Below are positions 1 through 7,992 of a stretch of DNA of 64,000 nucleotides, in pieces; positions within the stretch are counted from its first letter, which is position 1; every line of letters begins with the position of its first letter. Source of the DNA: Thalassoglobus polymorphus (GTDB taxonomy: Bacteria; Planctomycetota; Planctomycetia; Planctomycetales; Planctomycetaceae). Below the pieces are notes generated by a model. That model was not told the DNA's origin, did not search any database, and saw only the letters and a program-made list of their open reading frames with translations. Both the position numbers and the translations under genes were made by a program. Location: positions 1,404,601 through 1,468,600 of the forward strand of contig NZ_CP036267.1 in NCBI RefSeq assembly GCF_007744255.1, written 5' to 3'.

Positions 1-2414
1 TCTCGACCGTTGCGGTCGAAGAGGTTCATGTCGAATTCCCAGTCATTGAATGTGGCATCGTTCAGGTAGGCTGCAAAACCGCTTTCTCCGTTGTTGGAGA
101 ATGTGTTTGCTCCCATCACGAAGTCGTTCATTTCTGAGTTGTCGACGATGACTGTCAGACCGTTTCGACTGTTTGAATCAAACAGGTTTCCTGTGAATCC
201 TGGAATGAATTCCAGTGGGTCAAGTGGATCAACCTGTAATGGAGTGTTGATGGTTCCGCCATCTCGAGAGGCGAGTAACGCACCAGAGCCAATGTTGTTC
301 TCGAAGGTGTTTCGTTGGAAAGTTGTCAGCGTGATTTCGCTTCCTACGCCTTCTGCATTGGCAACAAATCCAGCGGAAGTAATGTCTTGATTGTTCGAGA
401 ATGTGTTGTCCTCAACGCTTGCGTTAATAGTTCCGCCGTTGATGGCTTCGATTTGCATTCCCGTTTCGTTGAGGTCAGCACTGTTGCCAACAATTCCTGT
501 TGACATTGTCGCTGGGTCAAATGGGAACACATTCGTGGCGTCAGTCAGATCGGAAGGATCGATGTACACACTTCCGTCGCTGAAGACGGGGAGATCAGCA
601 TCAGGAGCTGTCGGGACAGCGTCTGGCAGGTTATCTGCCATGATGTTGGCTCCATCGGCGATCACCTCAAAGCCAATTCCCATGTTGTTGCTTGTGGAGT
701 TACTGAAGAGGGCAAGAGCTCCATCTCCTGTGAACTCAGCTTGTAGACCACCGATGATGTTGTCACGAAGTACGTTTTCGCTGTAGTGCAACGATCCCGA
801 GAAGTTCGTCAGCTGTGTTGCGTATTCGGAGTTCTCCAGAATGTTACGGTTAATGCTGACACTGGAAACCATGTCTCCGTAGATGGCACTGCCAGTGCTT
901 GCGTTCGGGCCAGTGAGTGTCATCTGGTGATCAATCTGGAAACCAGCGACTTCGAAACAGTTCCCGCCAGTTTCAAGTGTGATGATGTGGTCGTTTCCAA
1001 CGATTCCACTGCTCGTGAGCAGAGGCAAAGGTTGATCCGCCACGAATCCAGGCATCACAAACAGACTGCCTTCAGATTCGAAGTAGTGTTGAACACTGCT
1101 GCTCAAGAGGCGTTGACCACTCAGGAGACCAAGGCCTGTGTTCAGGTTTGTGTCGGTCTCATCTTCTCGAGGTTGAACGTAGATGATGTCGAATGCCCCT
1201 TGCTCAGCCAGTGACAAAGCGGAGTATTCTTCGAGTGACATGAACGGGTTGCCGACCGAACCGTTTCCAGAAGTCAGATCATCTGGATCAATATGTGCGA
1301 CATTGTAAGGCAATCCGGTTTTCGGATTGATTGCGATATTCTGTTGGATTCCGGTTCCAGTGCTGACCGGCATGCGGTAGCGACGAATCACAGAATCTGT
1401 GAGTGCGGAAGCGACGGCTGGACGTTTGAACCAACGGATTGGACCGCTTGACGGCATGGTCAGTTCGAAGTTGATTGAGAAGTTCGAACCAAATTCCGGG
1501 TCGTTCGTGTACAGTCCGTTTAACCAGAAACTGTCGTTGATCTGTGCTTGAGTTCGGACACTCACTCCGGCTGAGGTATCAGTCTCTTCACCTGCGAGGA
1601 TGTAAAAACCGACTCCGACATCGACACCGTATCCACCCAGGTAAGGGAATGGAGTTGCGATTTCCGCATCATACGTTTGCAGGGCTTCCTCTGTTCGAAT
1701 GAACTGTTGGACAGAAATGTTGTTCCCAACGAACGCATTCTCTCCTTGTCCGACCACGGACGTGTTCATCGATTCCCCGATCGGGATCGAGAAGTTCATT
1801 CGCATGTCGACATAGCGACCGAGAGATTCGAAACTCCCGCCCAACTGGTTGTAATCACCGTTGTAGGCAGTTTCGTTGTCCCACCAGAAAGAGGCCCCGT
1901 AGACACGGTCGTCTTCTGGAATGTATTCGCGATATCCGAGACCGAAGCTCGCGGAACCATCTCCACCATCGGAGATGTTCACTCGCGGGTTGACCCACCA
2001 TAAGGCGCGGTCACTCTCAAACGCTAATGGAATGAACGCATTGAGGTTGGTGTATCCATCCTCAAATCCGTATCGATCCATGCTTGACCGTCCAACACGC
2101 CAAAGGATTTCGTCCCTTGGTCTTGTTGCGGCAAAGCCGACGCTTTCGTCCTGTGGGACGAGAGCATCATTGAACATTGGGGGAGCACCCGGGATAAAGT
2201 GCGTTTGTTGCACTCCTGGTGCTGGAACAGCTGCCGAGGCGGAATGATCTTGACCACCAAGTCGTACAGAACCGTAATCCGCCTGGGAAACGGCTCCTCC
2301 TTCCGATTGCTGAGCTTCGAAAGCTCCCACATCAGGGGATTGTCCCCACGTGGTCGCCGACAAGCCTAAACAAGCGGTAATAACTTGCAGCCAACTCTTA
2401 CATGTGTCTTTCAT
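1..2414 (-). CDS. Exported barrel-like/beta-helix surface protein, C-terminus cut by window edge
   Basis: An open frame runs leftwards from an ATG at 2414 and is still open at base 1, giving about 804 codons. The N-terminus is a signal peptide (MKDTCKSWLQVITACLGLSA, then TTWGQ). Residues of roughly 100-330 contain glycine/aromatic alternating segments such as GYREYIPEDDRVYGASFWWD and LGRYVDMRMNFSIPIG, which resemble an inverse-autotransporter-like barrel. From about residue 390 a beta-helix region opens with HIDPDDLTSGNGSVGNPF and continues with repeated 'NxFxxN' turns (DNTFSNN, RNTFENN, NTFSNNGESG), as in right-handed parallel beta-helix or polymorphic outer-membrane proteins. I infer an outer-membrane or surface protein. 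The gene is read away from the lipoprotein at 2883. The domain names rest on pattern recognition only; the export and beta-helix calls are firmer than the barrel call. Confidence 0.8.
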   Translation of the reverse strand, partial: MKDTCKSWLQVITACLGLSATTWGQSPDVGAFEAQQSEGGAVSQADYGSVRLGGQDHSASAAVPAPGVQQTHFIPGAPPMFNDALVPQDESVGFAATRPRDEILWRVGRSSMDRYGFEDGYTNLNAFIPLAFESDRALWWVNPRVNISDGGDGSASFGLGYREYIPEDDRVYGASFWWDNETAYNGDYNQLGGSFESLGRYVDMRMNFSIPIGESMNTSVVGQGENAFVGNNISVQQFIRTEEALQTYDAEIATPFPYLGGYGVDVGVGFYILAGEETDTSAGVSVRTQAQINDSFWLNGLYTNDPEFGSNFSINFELTMPSSGPIRWFKRPAVASALTDSVIRRYRMPVSTGTGIQQNIAINPKTGLPYNVAHIDPDDLTSGNGSVGNPFMSLEEYSALSLAEQGAFDIIYVQPREDETDTNLNTGLGLLSGQRLLSSSVQHYFESEGSLFVMPGFVADQPLPLLTSSGIVGNDHIITLETGGNCFEVAGFQIDHQMTLTGPNASTGSAIYGDMVSSVSINRNILENSEYATQLTNFSGSLHYSENVLRDNIIGGLQAEFTGDGALALFSNSTSNNMGIGFEVIADGANIMADNLPDAVPTAPDADLPVFSDGSVYIDPSDLTDATNVFPFDPATMSTGIVGNSADLNETGMQIEAINGGTINASVEDNTFSNNQDITSAGFVANAEGVGSEITLTTFQRNTFENNIGSGALLASRDGGTINTPLQVDPLDPLEFIPGFTGNLFDSNSRNGLTVIVDNSEMNDFVMGANTFSNNGESGFAAYLNDATFNDWEFDMNLFDRNGR

Positions 2415-2851
2415 CGATTGCTCCAGCATCCTGCCGTGTTTCAGCCACAGGTCCTTTGTGACTGTGCGTACAGGTCGTTTCTGCGCACTCGTCAACTCGT
2501 AACAACCCGCCCCGGTAAAATAGTCCGGTCGTGACGGTTCTACCGGTAATGGTAGTTATCCTGATCAATCGGTCGGGGTCCTCTCTTCAGTTGAGCGGAA
2601 TTACGGAACAGGTAAGATTTAACGATTGTTCCTGTTTTTCAGTCTCGTCAATTTCCACCGAATTTACCCATTCTTCCTGCCTTAGCTCAGTGTGGGCAGG
2701 GGACTGGCAAGGTGCGCGCAGGGTGGACGGGCTCAGAGAATCGACTCGCATTTTATTCTTGAAAAATCTTCAAACCTTGGGAATAAAACGGAGCGTCGAG
2801 GCCTCTATACTTTCACAGGCACGAAATTGTTATTGCTGCCAGGAACATAAC
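2415..2851. other. Divergent intergenic region without a supported gene
   Basis: About 440 bases separate the leftward surface-protein gene from the rightward lipoprotein gene. The open stretch on the plus strand here has no recognisable protein and ends inside the lipoprotein gene in another frame, so I do not call it. Promoters for both flanking genes must lie here, but no box is clear enough to place. Confidence 0.5.
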
Positions 2852-2868
2852 GTCTTTAAATTAAAGAC
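2852..2868. promoter_or_regulatory. 17-bp palindrome ahead of the lipoprotein gene
   Basis: GTCTTTAAATTAAAGAC is a perfect inverted repeat (8-bp arms, one central base) ending 14 bases before the ATG at 2883 and 3 bases before the AGGAG ribosome-binding site. Its position fits an operator or a 5' leader hairpin acting on that gene. No regulator is identified, and the role is inferred from position and symmetry. Confidence 0.4.
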
Positions 2869-2882
2869 ATTAGGAGAAAACG

Positions 2883-3134
2883 ATGAAGAAGTTTACTGCT
2901 CTACTCTCAGCGATGTTGCTCTGCGGATGGATGGTTGGATGTGCTCCAAAAGCTGACGATGCAGCTCCTGCTGACGCTCCTGCCGATGCTGCTGCTGATG
3001 CACATACTGACGAAGCACACACAGATGAAGCTGCTACCGACGCACCAGCAGCTGACGCTCCTGCAGAAGCACCTGCTGACGATGCAGCAGCACCAGCTGA
3101 CGATTCTTCAGCTGAAGCTGGAACAACTAACTAA
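2883..3134 (+). CDS. Small Ala/Asp-rich lipoprotein
   Basis: The product is 83 residues. It has a signal peptide (MKKFTALLSAMLLCGWMVGC) whose lipobox VGC puts the lipidated cysteine at residue 20. The rest is low-complexity Ala/Asp/Glu/Pro (blocks such as PADAPADAAADAHTDEAHTD) and so is very acidic and probably disordered. AGGAG lies 7 bases before the ATG. A strong hairpin terminator follows at 3171, so the gene is probably monocistronic. Small lipoproteins with acidic repeats are common in planctomycetes; no function is known to me. The repeat-like codons (GCT GAC/GAT) suggest growth by short tandem duplication. Confidence 0.8.
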   Translation: MKKFTALLSAMLLCGWMVGCAPKADDAAPADAPADAAADAHTDEAHTDEAATDAPAADAPAEAPADDAAAPADDSSAEAGTTN

Positions 3135-3170
3135 TCATCTTTACGGCAACCTTGTCGTATTGACGAAAAA

Positions 3171-3202
3171 AAGCCTGCGAGAACATTCTCGCAGGCTTTT
3201 TT
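3171..3202 (+). terminator. Rho-independent terminator after the lipoprotein gene
   Basis: AAGCCTGCGAGA / TCTCGCAGGCTT form a 12-bp perfect stem with a 4-base loop (ACAT), followed by a run of T on the plus strand. A run of A precedes it, so it could also stop the leftward kinase transcript. Confidence 0.9.
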
Positions 3203-3270
3203 GTTTGGAGTGCCGCAATAAGGCTGAGCAGGGAAGCTGGACTTTGCCGCTGTTGAGAGGCTCATCGGTC

Positions 3271-4248
3271 TCAGATCTGTGTGATGGTCGGTGTCAGCTG
3301 GTTTTCTTTCACGAACTCTTCGAGTTCCTCGACGTGAAAGACACCTGTTGTTGCACCGGCGTGCTGAACGCAACTGGCCCCCATGGCACTTCCATACATC
3401 AAAGATTGCTGGGGTTTGGATCCTTGGAGAACTCCGTACAAAAAACCGGCAACAAAAGCGTCGCCTCCACCTGTCCCATCGACTTGTTCCACTTGATAAG
3501 CAGGTAAATGGATGACGGATGAAGCCTGGTCTCGGAGGATCGAGCCATCTGGACCTGAGGTGATGACAACGGTTCCTGCACCCTGACTCAGGAAGATCTC
3601 AGCCTGTTTCACTGGATCGCTTTCGCCGGTCAGCAAGCGGGCCTCGTCCTGGTTCGGAAGGAAGATATCCGTTTCGGGGAGTGCCACTTTGAGCATCTCA
3701 ATACAATCGTCAACGCGATCCAATACAACATCCAGAACGGTGGTCACTTGAAGCTTTCGAGCTCGTGCAAACATCTCTCGGACATTCTCACCCGAAAGTT
3801 CAGGATTCAACCCAAACCCACCGACATACACGATTTTCGACTTCTGAAGCAGTTCATCCGAGACTTCTCGGCCTGTTAATTCAGTGTTTGCACCGACAGC
3901 ATGAATAAATCTGCGGTCTTCGTTTTGCACATTCACGACCATCGTCGCGGAGGTTTGAGACTTTTCTGAGATCCGAATATGTTCGCAGTAGACATCGTTC
4001 TCAGCGAGGGCACTTCTAACATATTGACCAAATGGGTCATTTCCAACGCAGCCAACGAGAGAGACTTTGACACCGAGCTTCGCCAGATCGGTACTCACAT
4101 TTGCTGCACAACCGCCAATAGTCAGTTCCAAACTTGGTGTCGTGATGAGACCACCTGGAGCTGGGAACTTACGAATTGGGGCACAGACATGATCTGCCAC
4201 GATGATTCCCACACAAATGACGTCACATTCTGAAGCAGCAGCATTCAT
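3271..4248 (-). CDS. PfkB-family carbohydrate (ribokinase-like) kinase
   Basis: The 325-residue length is usual for the family. The N-terminal substrate side carries the GG motif of PfkB proteins (TIGGCAANVSTDLAKLG, about residues 43-59). The C-terminal signature DGTGGGDAFVAGFLYG (about 257-272) contains the catalytic Asp and the anion-hole glycines. The family phosphorylates sugars or nucleosides using ATP in the cytoplasm. The substrate cannot be deduced: adenosine, fructose and ribose kinases share these motifs. The ATG at 4248 follows a weak AGGGA. The neighbours (DUF2062 and thioredoxin-like genes) do not define a pathway. Confidence 0.88.
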   Translation of the reverse strand: MNAAASECDVICVGIIVADHVCAPIRKFPAPGGLITTPSLELTIGGCAANVSTDLAKLGVKVSLVGCVGNDPFGQYVRSALAENDVYCEHIRISEKSQTSATMVVNVQNEDRRFIHAVGANTELTGREVSDELLQKSKIVYVGGFGLNPELSGENVREMFARARKLQVTTVLDVVLDRVDDCIEMLKVALPETDIFLPNQDEARLLTGESDPVKQAEIFLSQGAGTVVITSGPDGSILRDQASSVIHLPAYQVEQVDGTGGGDAFVAGFLYGVLQGSKPQQSLMYGSAMGASCVQHAGATTGVFHVEELEEFVKENQLTPTITQI

Positions 4249-4480
4249 TTTTGTCCCTGATTCTTTGAACTGACCCGAAATTCCGGAGTCGACCTCTCAA
4301 GCAGTGAAATTCCATCGTAGCATAGGTTTTCAGTTCGCTTCTTGCACTCCCTGTGACTCTTTGTACTACGAGTCGGAAGATGAGAGACAATTGTGACCGC
4401 GAAGAGGATTTGTCGATCATCTCTTCGTTCATCAGCTGGAAGCCTGAAGCGACGCATTCTCATTCAAGGAAAAGGGCTCA

Positions 4481-5197
4481 TTAAGAGATCGAAGAGCGTT
4501 CCGGTTCAGTCATCTCTGCTGATTTTGGGCCGCGTGAAGCCTCCTCGGTACGCGACTGAACTCGAGCGGCACGTCTGGCCTGAACGCGCTCAGATAATCG
4601 CAAAATCAGTGGGTATGTTGGCAACGAGAGAACTGTTGCGACGAGAAATGAGCCAATGATGAGAGGTGTGCCGAGTGTGTAGAAGACATTCGAGAATGTC
4701 GACCACCATTCGGTGTAACTGGAATACTGAAACAGGCTAACGAATTCTTTCCAGCTGATCTGAGTGTGTGTGAACATGGCACCGATACGATAATTCATCC
4801 AGTAGATTGGAATCATCGTGAACGGATTTGAGATATAAACTGCAACGAGTGCAGCAAAGCGGTTGAAGCGGAAAAACGGCTGCGTGAGAAAGGCAACGGC
4901 AAGCACTAACAACATTTGAATTCCAAAGGTCGGAGTCAGACCGATGAAAATTCCAATTGCAGTTCCCATCGCAATGGAATGGGGAGTGTCTTTGAGTTGC
5001 AGAATAGCATGCAACCATTGACGTGGATCGCACCACCAGATCAATCGCGATTGCCAGGACATCGAGAAATTCCCACTTGGGCAGCCATACTCGTCATCAA
5101 ATGCGAACAATTGCGTCGAGAATAAATGTGGTCCATCAACACGTTGCGGGCAGGTTAACCTCGCTGGTGTTGTGGATACCGCGTCATCAGGATTCAT
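4481..5197 (-). CDS. DUF2062 membrane protein
   Basis: About 238 residues from the ATG at 5197 (a GTG at 5212 and an ATG at 5062 are alternatives). The core GTAIGIFIGLTPTFGIQMLL is the typical DUF2062 glycine-rich hairpin. It is followed by hydrophobic segments (AALVAVYISNPFTMIPIYW and a C-terminal LIIGSFLVATVLSLPTY) and a basic tail. DUF2062 proteins are integral membrane proteins of unknown function, sometimes fused to glycosyltransferases; no such fusion is seen here. The first 50 residues are hydrophilic and not family-like, so the start may be the ATG at 5062, next to MSWQSRLIWW. Confidence 0.8.
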   Translation of the reverse strand: MNPDDAVSTTPARLTCPQRVDGPHLFSTQLFAFDDEYGCPSGNFSMSWQSRLIWWCDPRQWLHAILQLKDTPHSIAMGTAIGIFIGLTPTFGIQMLLVLAVAFLTQPFFRFNRFAALVAVYISNPFTMIPIYWMNYRIGAMFTHTQISWKEFVSLFQYSSYTEWWSTFSNVFYTLGTPLIIGSFLVATVLSLPTYPLILRLSERVQARRAARVQSRTEEASRGPKSAEMTEPERSSIS

Positions 5198-5350
5198 CAC
5201 CTGCTGCGTCACTCTGGCCTCTTGTTTCTTCGGTTGTCATCTCGACCAAATACTGTGATCGGTTCAATGATCGGGTTCAGTGATCGGTCGGAGCGAGTCG
5301 ATTGATATTTTTCGCATCGACCCCAACCGGCTGCAAAATTTGCCGAATCG

Positions 5351-6019
5351 TTACTGATTCATCAACTTCGTGACAAGAGGCAGGACATCTTCCTGATAGG
5401 TAAACTCTGCGGGATCTTCGGGGTTTGGGAATTGCCCAGCAAGTTGCCCGTCTTTCCCATAAACGTACACGATGGGGATCGATCCCTGCTTGATTTTTTC
5501 GTTATAAACGATGTCAGAAGCGGTCGAACAAAGAATGTTTTGAAACGTAGCACCTTGCTTTTTCAGAACAGCCAGAACTGGCTTGGTGTACGTCTCGACC
5601 GGTTCATCATCAAAACCCTGATAGTCCAGTGAGATCGAGAGACACGCGACTTGATCCGAATGCTCTTTGTGAAGTTGGACAAGATTGGGGAACTCGACCA
5701 AGCAGGGGGCACAGTAAGTTGCCCAGACATCGACAACGACGATTTTGCCTTTGTGCTGCGAAATCAACTCCTGAGTTTGATCCCAACTCTTGATTTCAAG
5801 CTTCACTTCTTCAGCTTGACTTGTTGATGAATCAGAAGTTGTTGATGACTCTTCTGTTTGACCTGCCGGGGCTGGTGTCTCATTGGCGGGAGTTTCTGGC
5901 GTCACCGCGCCTCCAGCTTCGGGAACTTCGGGGTCGGGAGGCGTTCCAGGTTCTTGTGAACATCCTGCCGCGACCAGAAAAGGAACGAAGGCCAATAGAA
6001 GTAAGGTTGTTTTCAACAT
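5351..6019 (-). CDS. Thioredoxin-fold (TlpA/ResA-like) lipoprotein
   Basis: I start at the ATG at 6019 because MLKTTLLLLAFVPFLVAAGC is a complete lipoprotein signal (Cys20 lipidated); an upstream in-frame extension has no export signal. Residues 21-75 are a Pro/Glu/Thr/Ser linker. The redox motif WATYCAPC (Cys103 and Cys106) sits in a thioredoxin fold that continues to the C-terminus, with the cis-proline region at GSIPIVYVYG. The protein probably reduces or exchanges disulfides on the periplasmic or paryphoplasmic side of the membrane. The partner is unknown. Confidence 0.88.
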   Translation of the reverse strand: MLKTTLLLLAFVPFLVAAGCSQEPGTPPDPEVPEAGGAVTPETPANETPAPAGQTEESSTTSDSSTSQAEEVKLEIKSWDQTQELISQHKGKIVVVDVWATYCAPCLVEFPNLVQLHKEHSDQVACLSISLDYQGFDDEPVETYTKPVLAVLKKQGATFQNILCSTASDIVYNEKIKQGSIPIVYVYGKDGQLAGQFPNPEDPAEFTYQEDVLPLVTKLMNQ

Positions 6020-6213
6020 CTCATCAATCCATCGTGAAATTTTTGAAGTGATCACATCTTTTGAGTATTCGCTTGAGTGATCGCTCGTTCGTTTCCAAAC
6101 GCCCATTTGGAAATTGGTCGTGCCCTGGATCTTCTGTTCTCGAAGTGGCTTGTTTTTTGCGGTTCAAGAGAACTTTCGTGCCGCCGTTCGGACGGCACTC
6201 TTCATTGATACTC

Positions 6214-7293
6214 TCAACTGTTGAGAGCTTCAATCACTTTTTGCCCCATTTCAATTGTTCCAAGTGAGACTTCTCCATCCTTTGCCAAGTCCTTGGTACG
6301 GTGACCTGCCGACAGAACAGCGTCGACTGCTGCTTCGATTGCTTTCGCTTCGTCGTCCAGGTTCAGCGAATGTCGGAGCAACATGGCAGCTGCCAAAATC
6401 GTAGCTAGTGGGTTCGCGATTCCAAGCCCTGCAATGTCTGGTGCCGATCCGTGGATCGGTTCGTAAAGTCCGGGGCCATCGCTTCCAAGGGAGGCACTCG
6501 GGAGGAGACCCATCGAGCCGGGAAGCATCGATCCTTCGTCGGTGAGGATATCGCCGAACATGTTGCCAGTCACCACCACATCGAATGTGGATGGGCGAGA
6601 AATCAGATGCATCGCCATCGCATCAACCAGGACAACATCGTATTTCAGGTCTGGAAACTCTTCTCGGACAACACGCTCAGCGACCTTGCGCCAAAGCCGC
6701 GATGCTTCCAGCACGTTTGCTTTATCGACAGATGTTAAATGTCCCGAGCGACCTTGAGCAGCTTTTGCAGCGACTCGAACGACTCGTTCGATTTCGTGCG
6801 TGCTGTAAACCATGGTACTGGTTGCGGTTTCGCTTCCATCGGCATTCTGTTCTAAGTTGGAATCGCCGAAGTAAATGCCCCCGGTCAGTTCTCGCACGAA
6901 GAAAATATCGGTTCCTTCCACAATTTCTCGACGGAGAGGAGAAGAATCGAGCAGGAACTCATGTGTGGTGATTGGACGCAAGTTTGCAAAAAGGCCTAAC
7001 TCTTTGCGAATTTTCAGAAGTCCAGCCTCGGGACGAGTCTTGGCTGTGGGGTCATCCCACTTCGGGCCACCAACAGCACCAAGAAGAATCCCATCAGCGT
7101 TTCGGCATGCGTTCAGAGTTGCCTCGGGAAGCGGGTCTCCGAAATCATCAATCGCGTTTCCGCCAATCGGGTGTGATTCGAACTCGAACTTATGTCCAAA
7201 CTTTTCAGCAACTTCGACAAGAATCTTACGACCTTCTTCAGTCACTTCCGGACCAATTCCATCACCGGGAAGAAGTACAATTTTTGCGTTCAC
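6214..7293 (-). CDS. leuB: 3-isopropylmalate dehydrogenase
   Basis: Oxidative decarboxylation of 3-isopropylmalate with NAD in leucine synthesis. From the GTG at 7293 the protein is 359 residues, the normal length, and opens with the family start [16 protein letters not shown]; a GTG at 7362 would add 23 unconserved residues. Seen in order: VGGPKWDDP; the substrate arginines in the segment after LRPI; the catalytic Tyr in [10 protein letters not shown]; the catalytic Lys in [14 protein letters not shown]; and the metal Asp residues in [10 protein letters not shown] and [13 protein letters not shown]. The nucleotide loop GSAPDIAG follows near residue 280. No other leu gene is adjacent. A perfect palindrome (CTCTCAACTGTTGAGAG, 6211-6227) overlaps the stop codon. 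Confidence 0.95.
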   Translation of the reverse strand: MNAKIVLLPGDGIGPEVTEEGRKILVEVAEKFGHKFEFESHPIGGNAIDDFGDPLPEATLNACRNADGILLGAVGGPKWDDPTAKTRPEAGLLKIRKELGLFANLRPITTHEFLLDSSPLRREIVEGTDIFFVRELTGGIYFGDSNLEQNADGSETATSTMVYSTHEIERVVRVAAKAAQGRSGHLTSVDKANVLEASRLWRKVAERVVREEFPDLKYDVVLVDAMAMHLISRPSTFDVVVTGNMFGDILTDEGSMLPGSMGLLPSASLGSDGPGLYEPIHGSAPDIAGLGIANPLATILAAAMLLRHSLNLDDEAKAIEAAVDAVLSAGHRTKDLAKDGEVSLGTIEMGQKVIEALNS

Positions 7294-7992
7294 GTTTCTC
7301 TGACTTTCAACTGCATTAGATACGACACTCAGTACATTTCCCAAGGATCGGGGATCCAACACCGGGTGAGCAACTCAGACAGGGAACTCATGTTCCCGCT
7401 CGTCTGACGCCATTCCGGGTTCCGATTTCCATTTTGCAGGAGATGTCGAGAGGAGATGGGCTAAGACCCCACACCAAAACTTTAACGGAGCAATCGATCA
7501 TATTCCACCCGCATGCAAGTTCGAAAGCGACTACGGGGGAGTCTCTGAAAACTGAGAGACTTCAGTAATTCTGCTTCATTGTGATGAATCTTGCGATCAG
7601 ATCGATCTACACGGCTGAATCATGACATGATCGGGCGCTGACAAATTCAAAAAACTTGCTGCCACGGTTGCTGGCAGCTCCTCTACGAACGGCTGGTGGT
7701 AGCAAAGCCAGCCATTCTTAAGGTTGTTTTTTACTGTCAATTTGGATGTTGCCGCTCTTCGGGACAAGGGAAGTGGTGAAGAAGAGTGGCGGAGGCTTTG
7801 CGAAGTCTCGGCGATGGAAGGTCGCGTGTTGAAAATCGTAGGTTCATTGTCTGTGAAATTCAGTTCGTGCCGATTGTTTCATGTTCAATAATTGTCGGGA
7901 TTCCATCGACGAGGAGTTTCCGGTTTGCGGAAAACCCTGCGGAGCTTCACTGAAAAAGTTGCGTTTATTTAACAAAGACACGGTCGCAGAAG
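7294..7992. other. Divergent intergenic region
   Basis: About 700 bases lie between leuB (leftward) and the FHA protein gene (rightward). I see short hairpins (for example AGTCTCT/AGAGACT at 7540-7561) and no convincing coding frame or RNA gene. Confidence 0.5.

Noticed and set aside
2531..2956. Plus-strand open frame of 141 codons ahead of the lipoprotein
   Set aside because: It overlaps the real lipoprotein gene in another frame, contains no recognisable domain and has no convincing ribosome-binding site.
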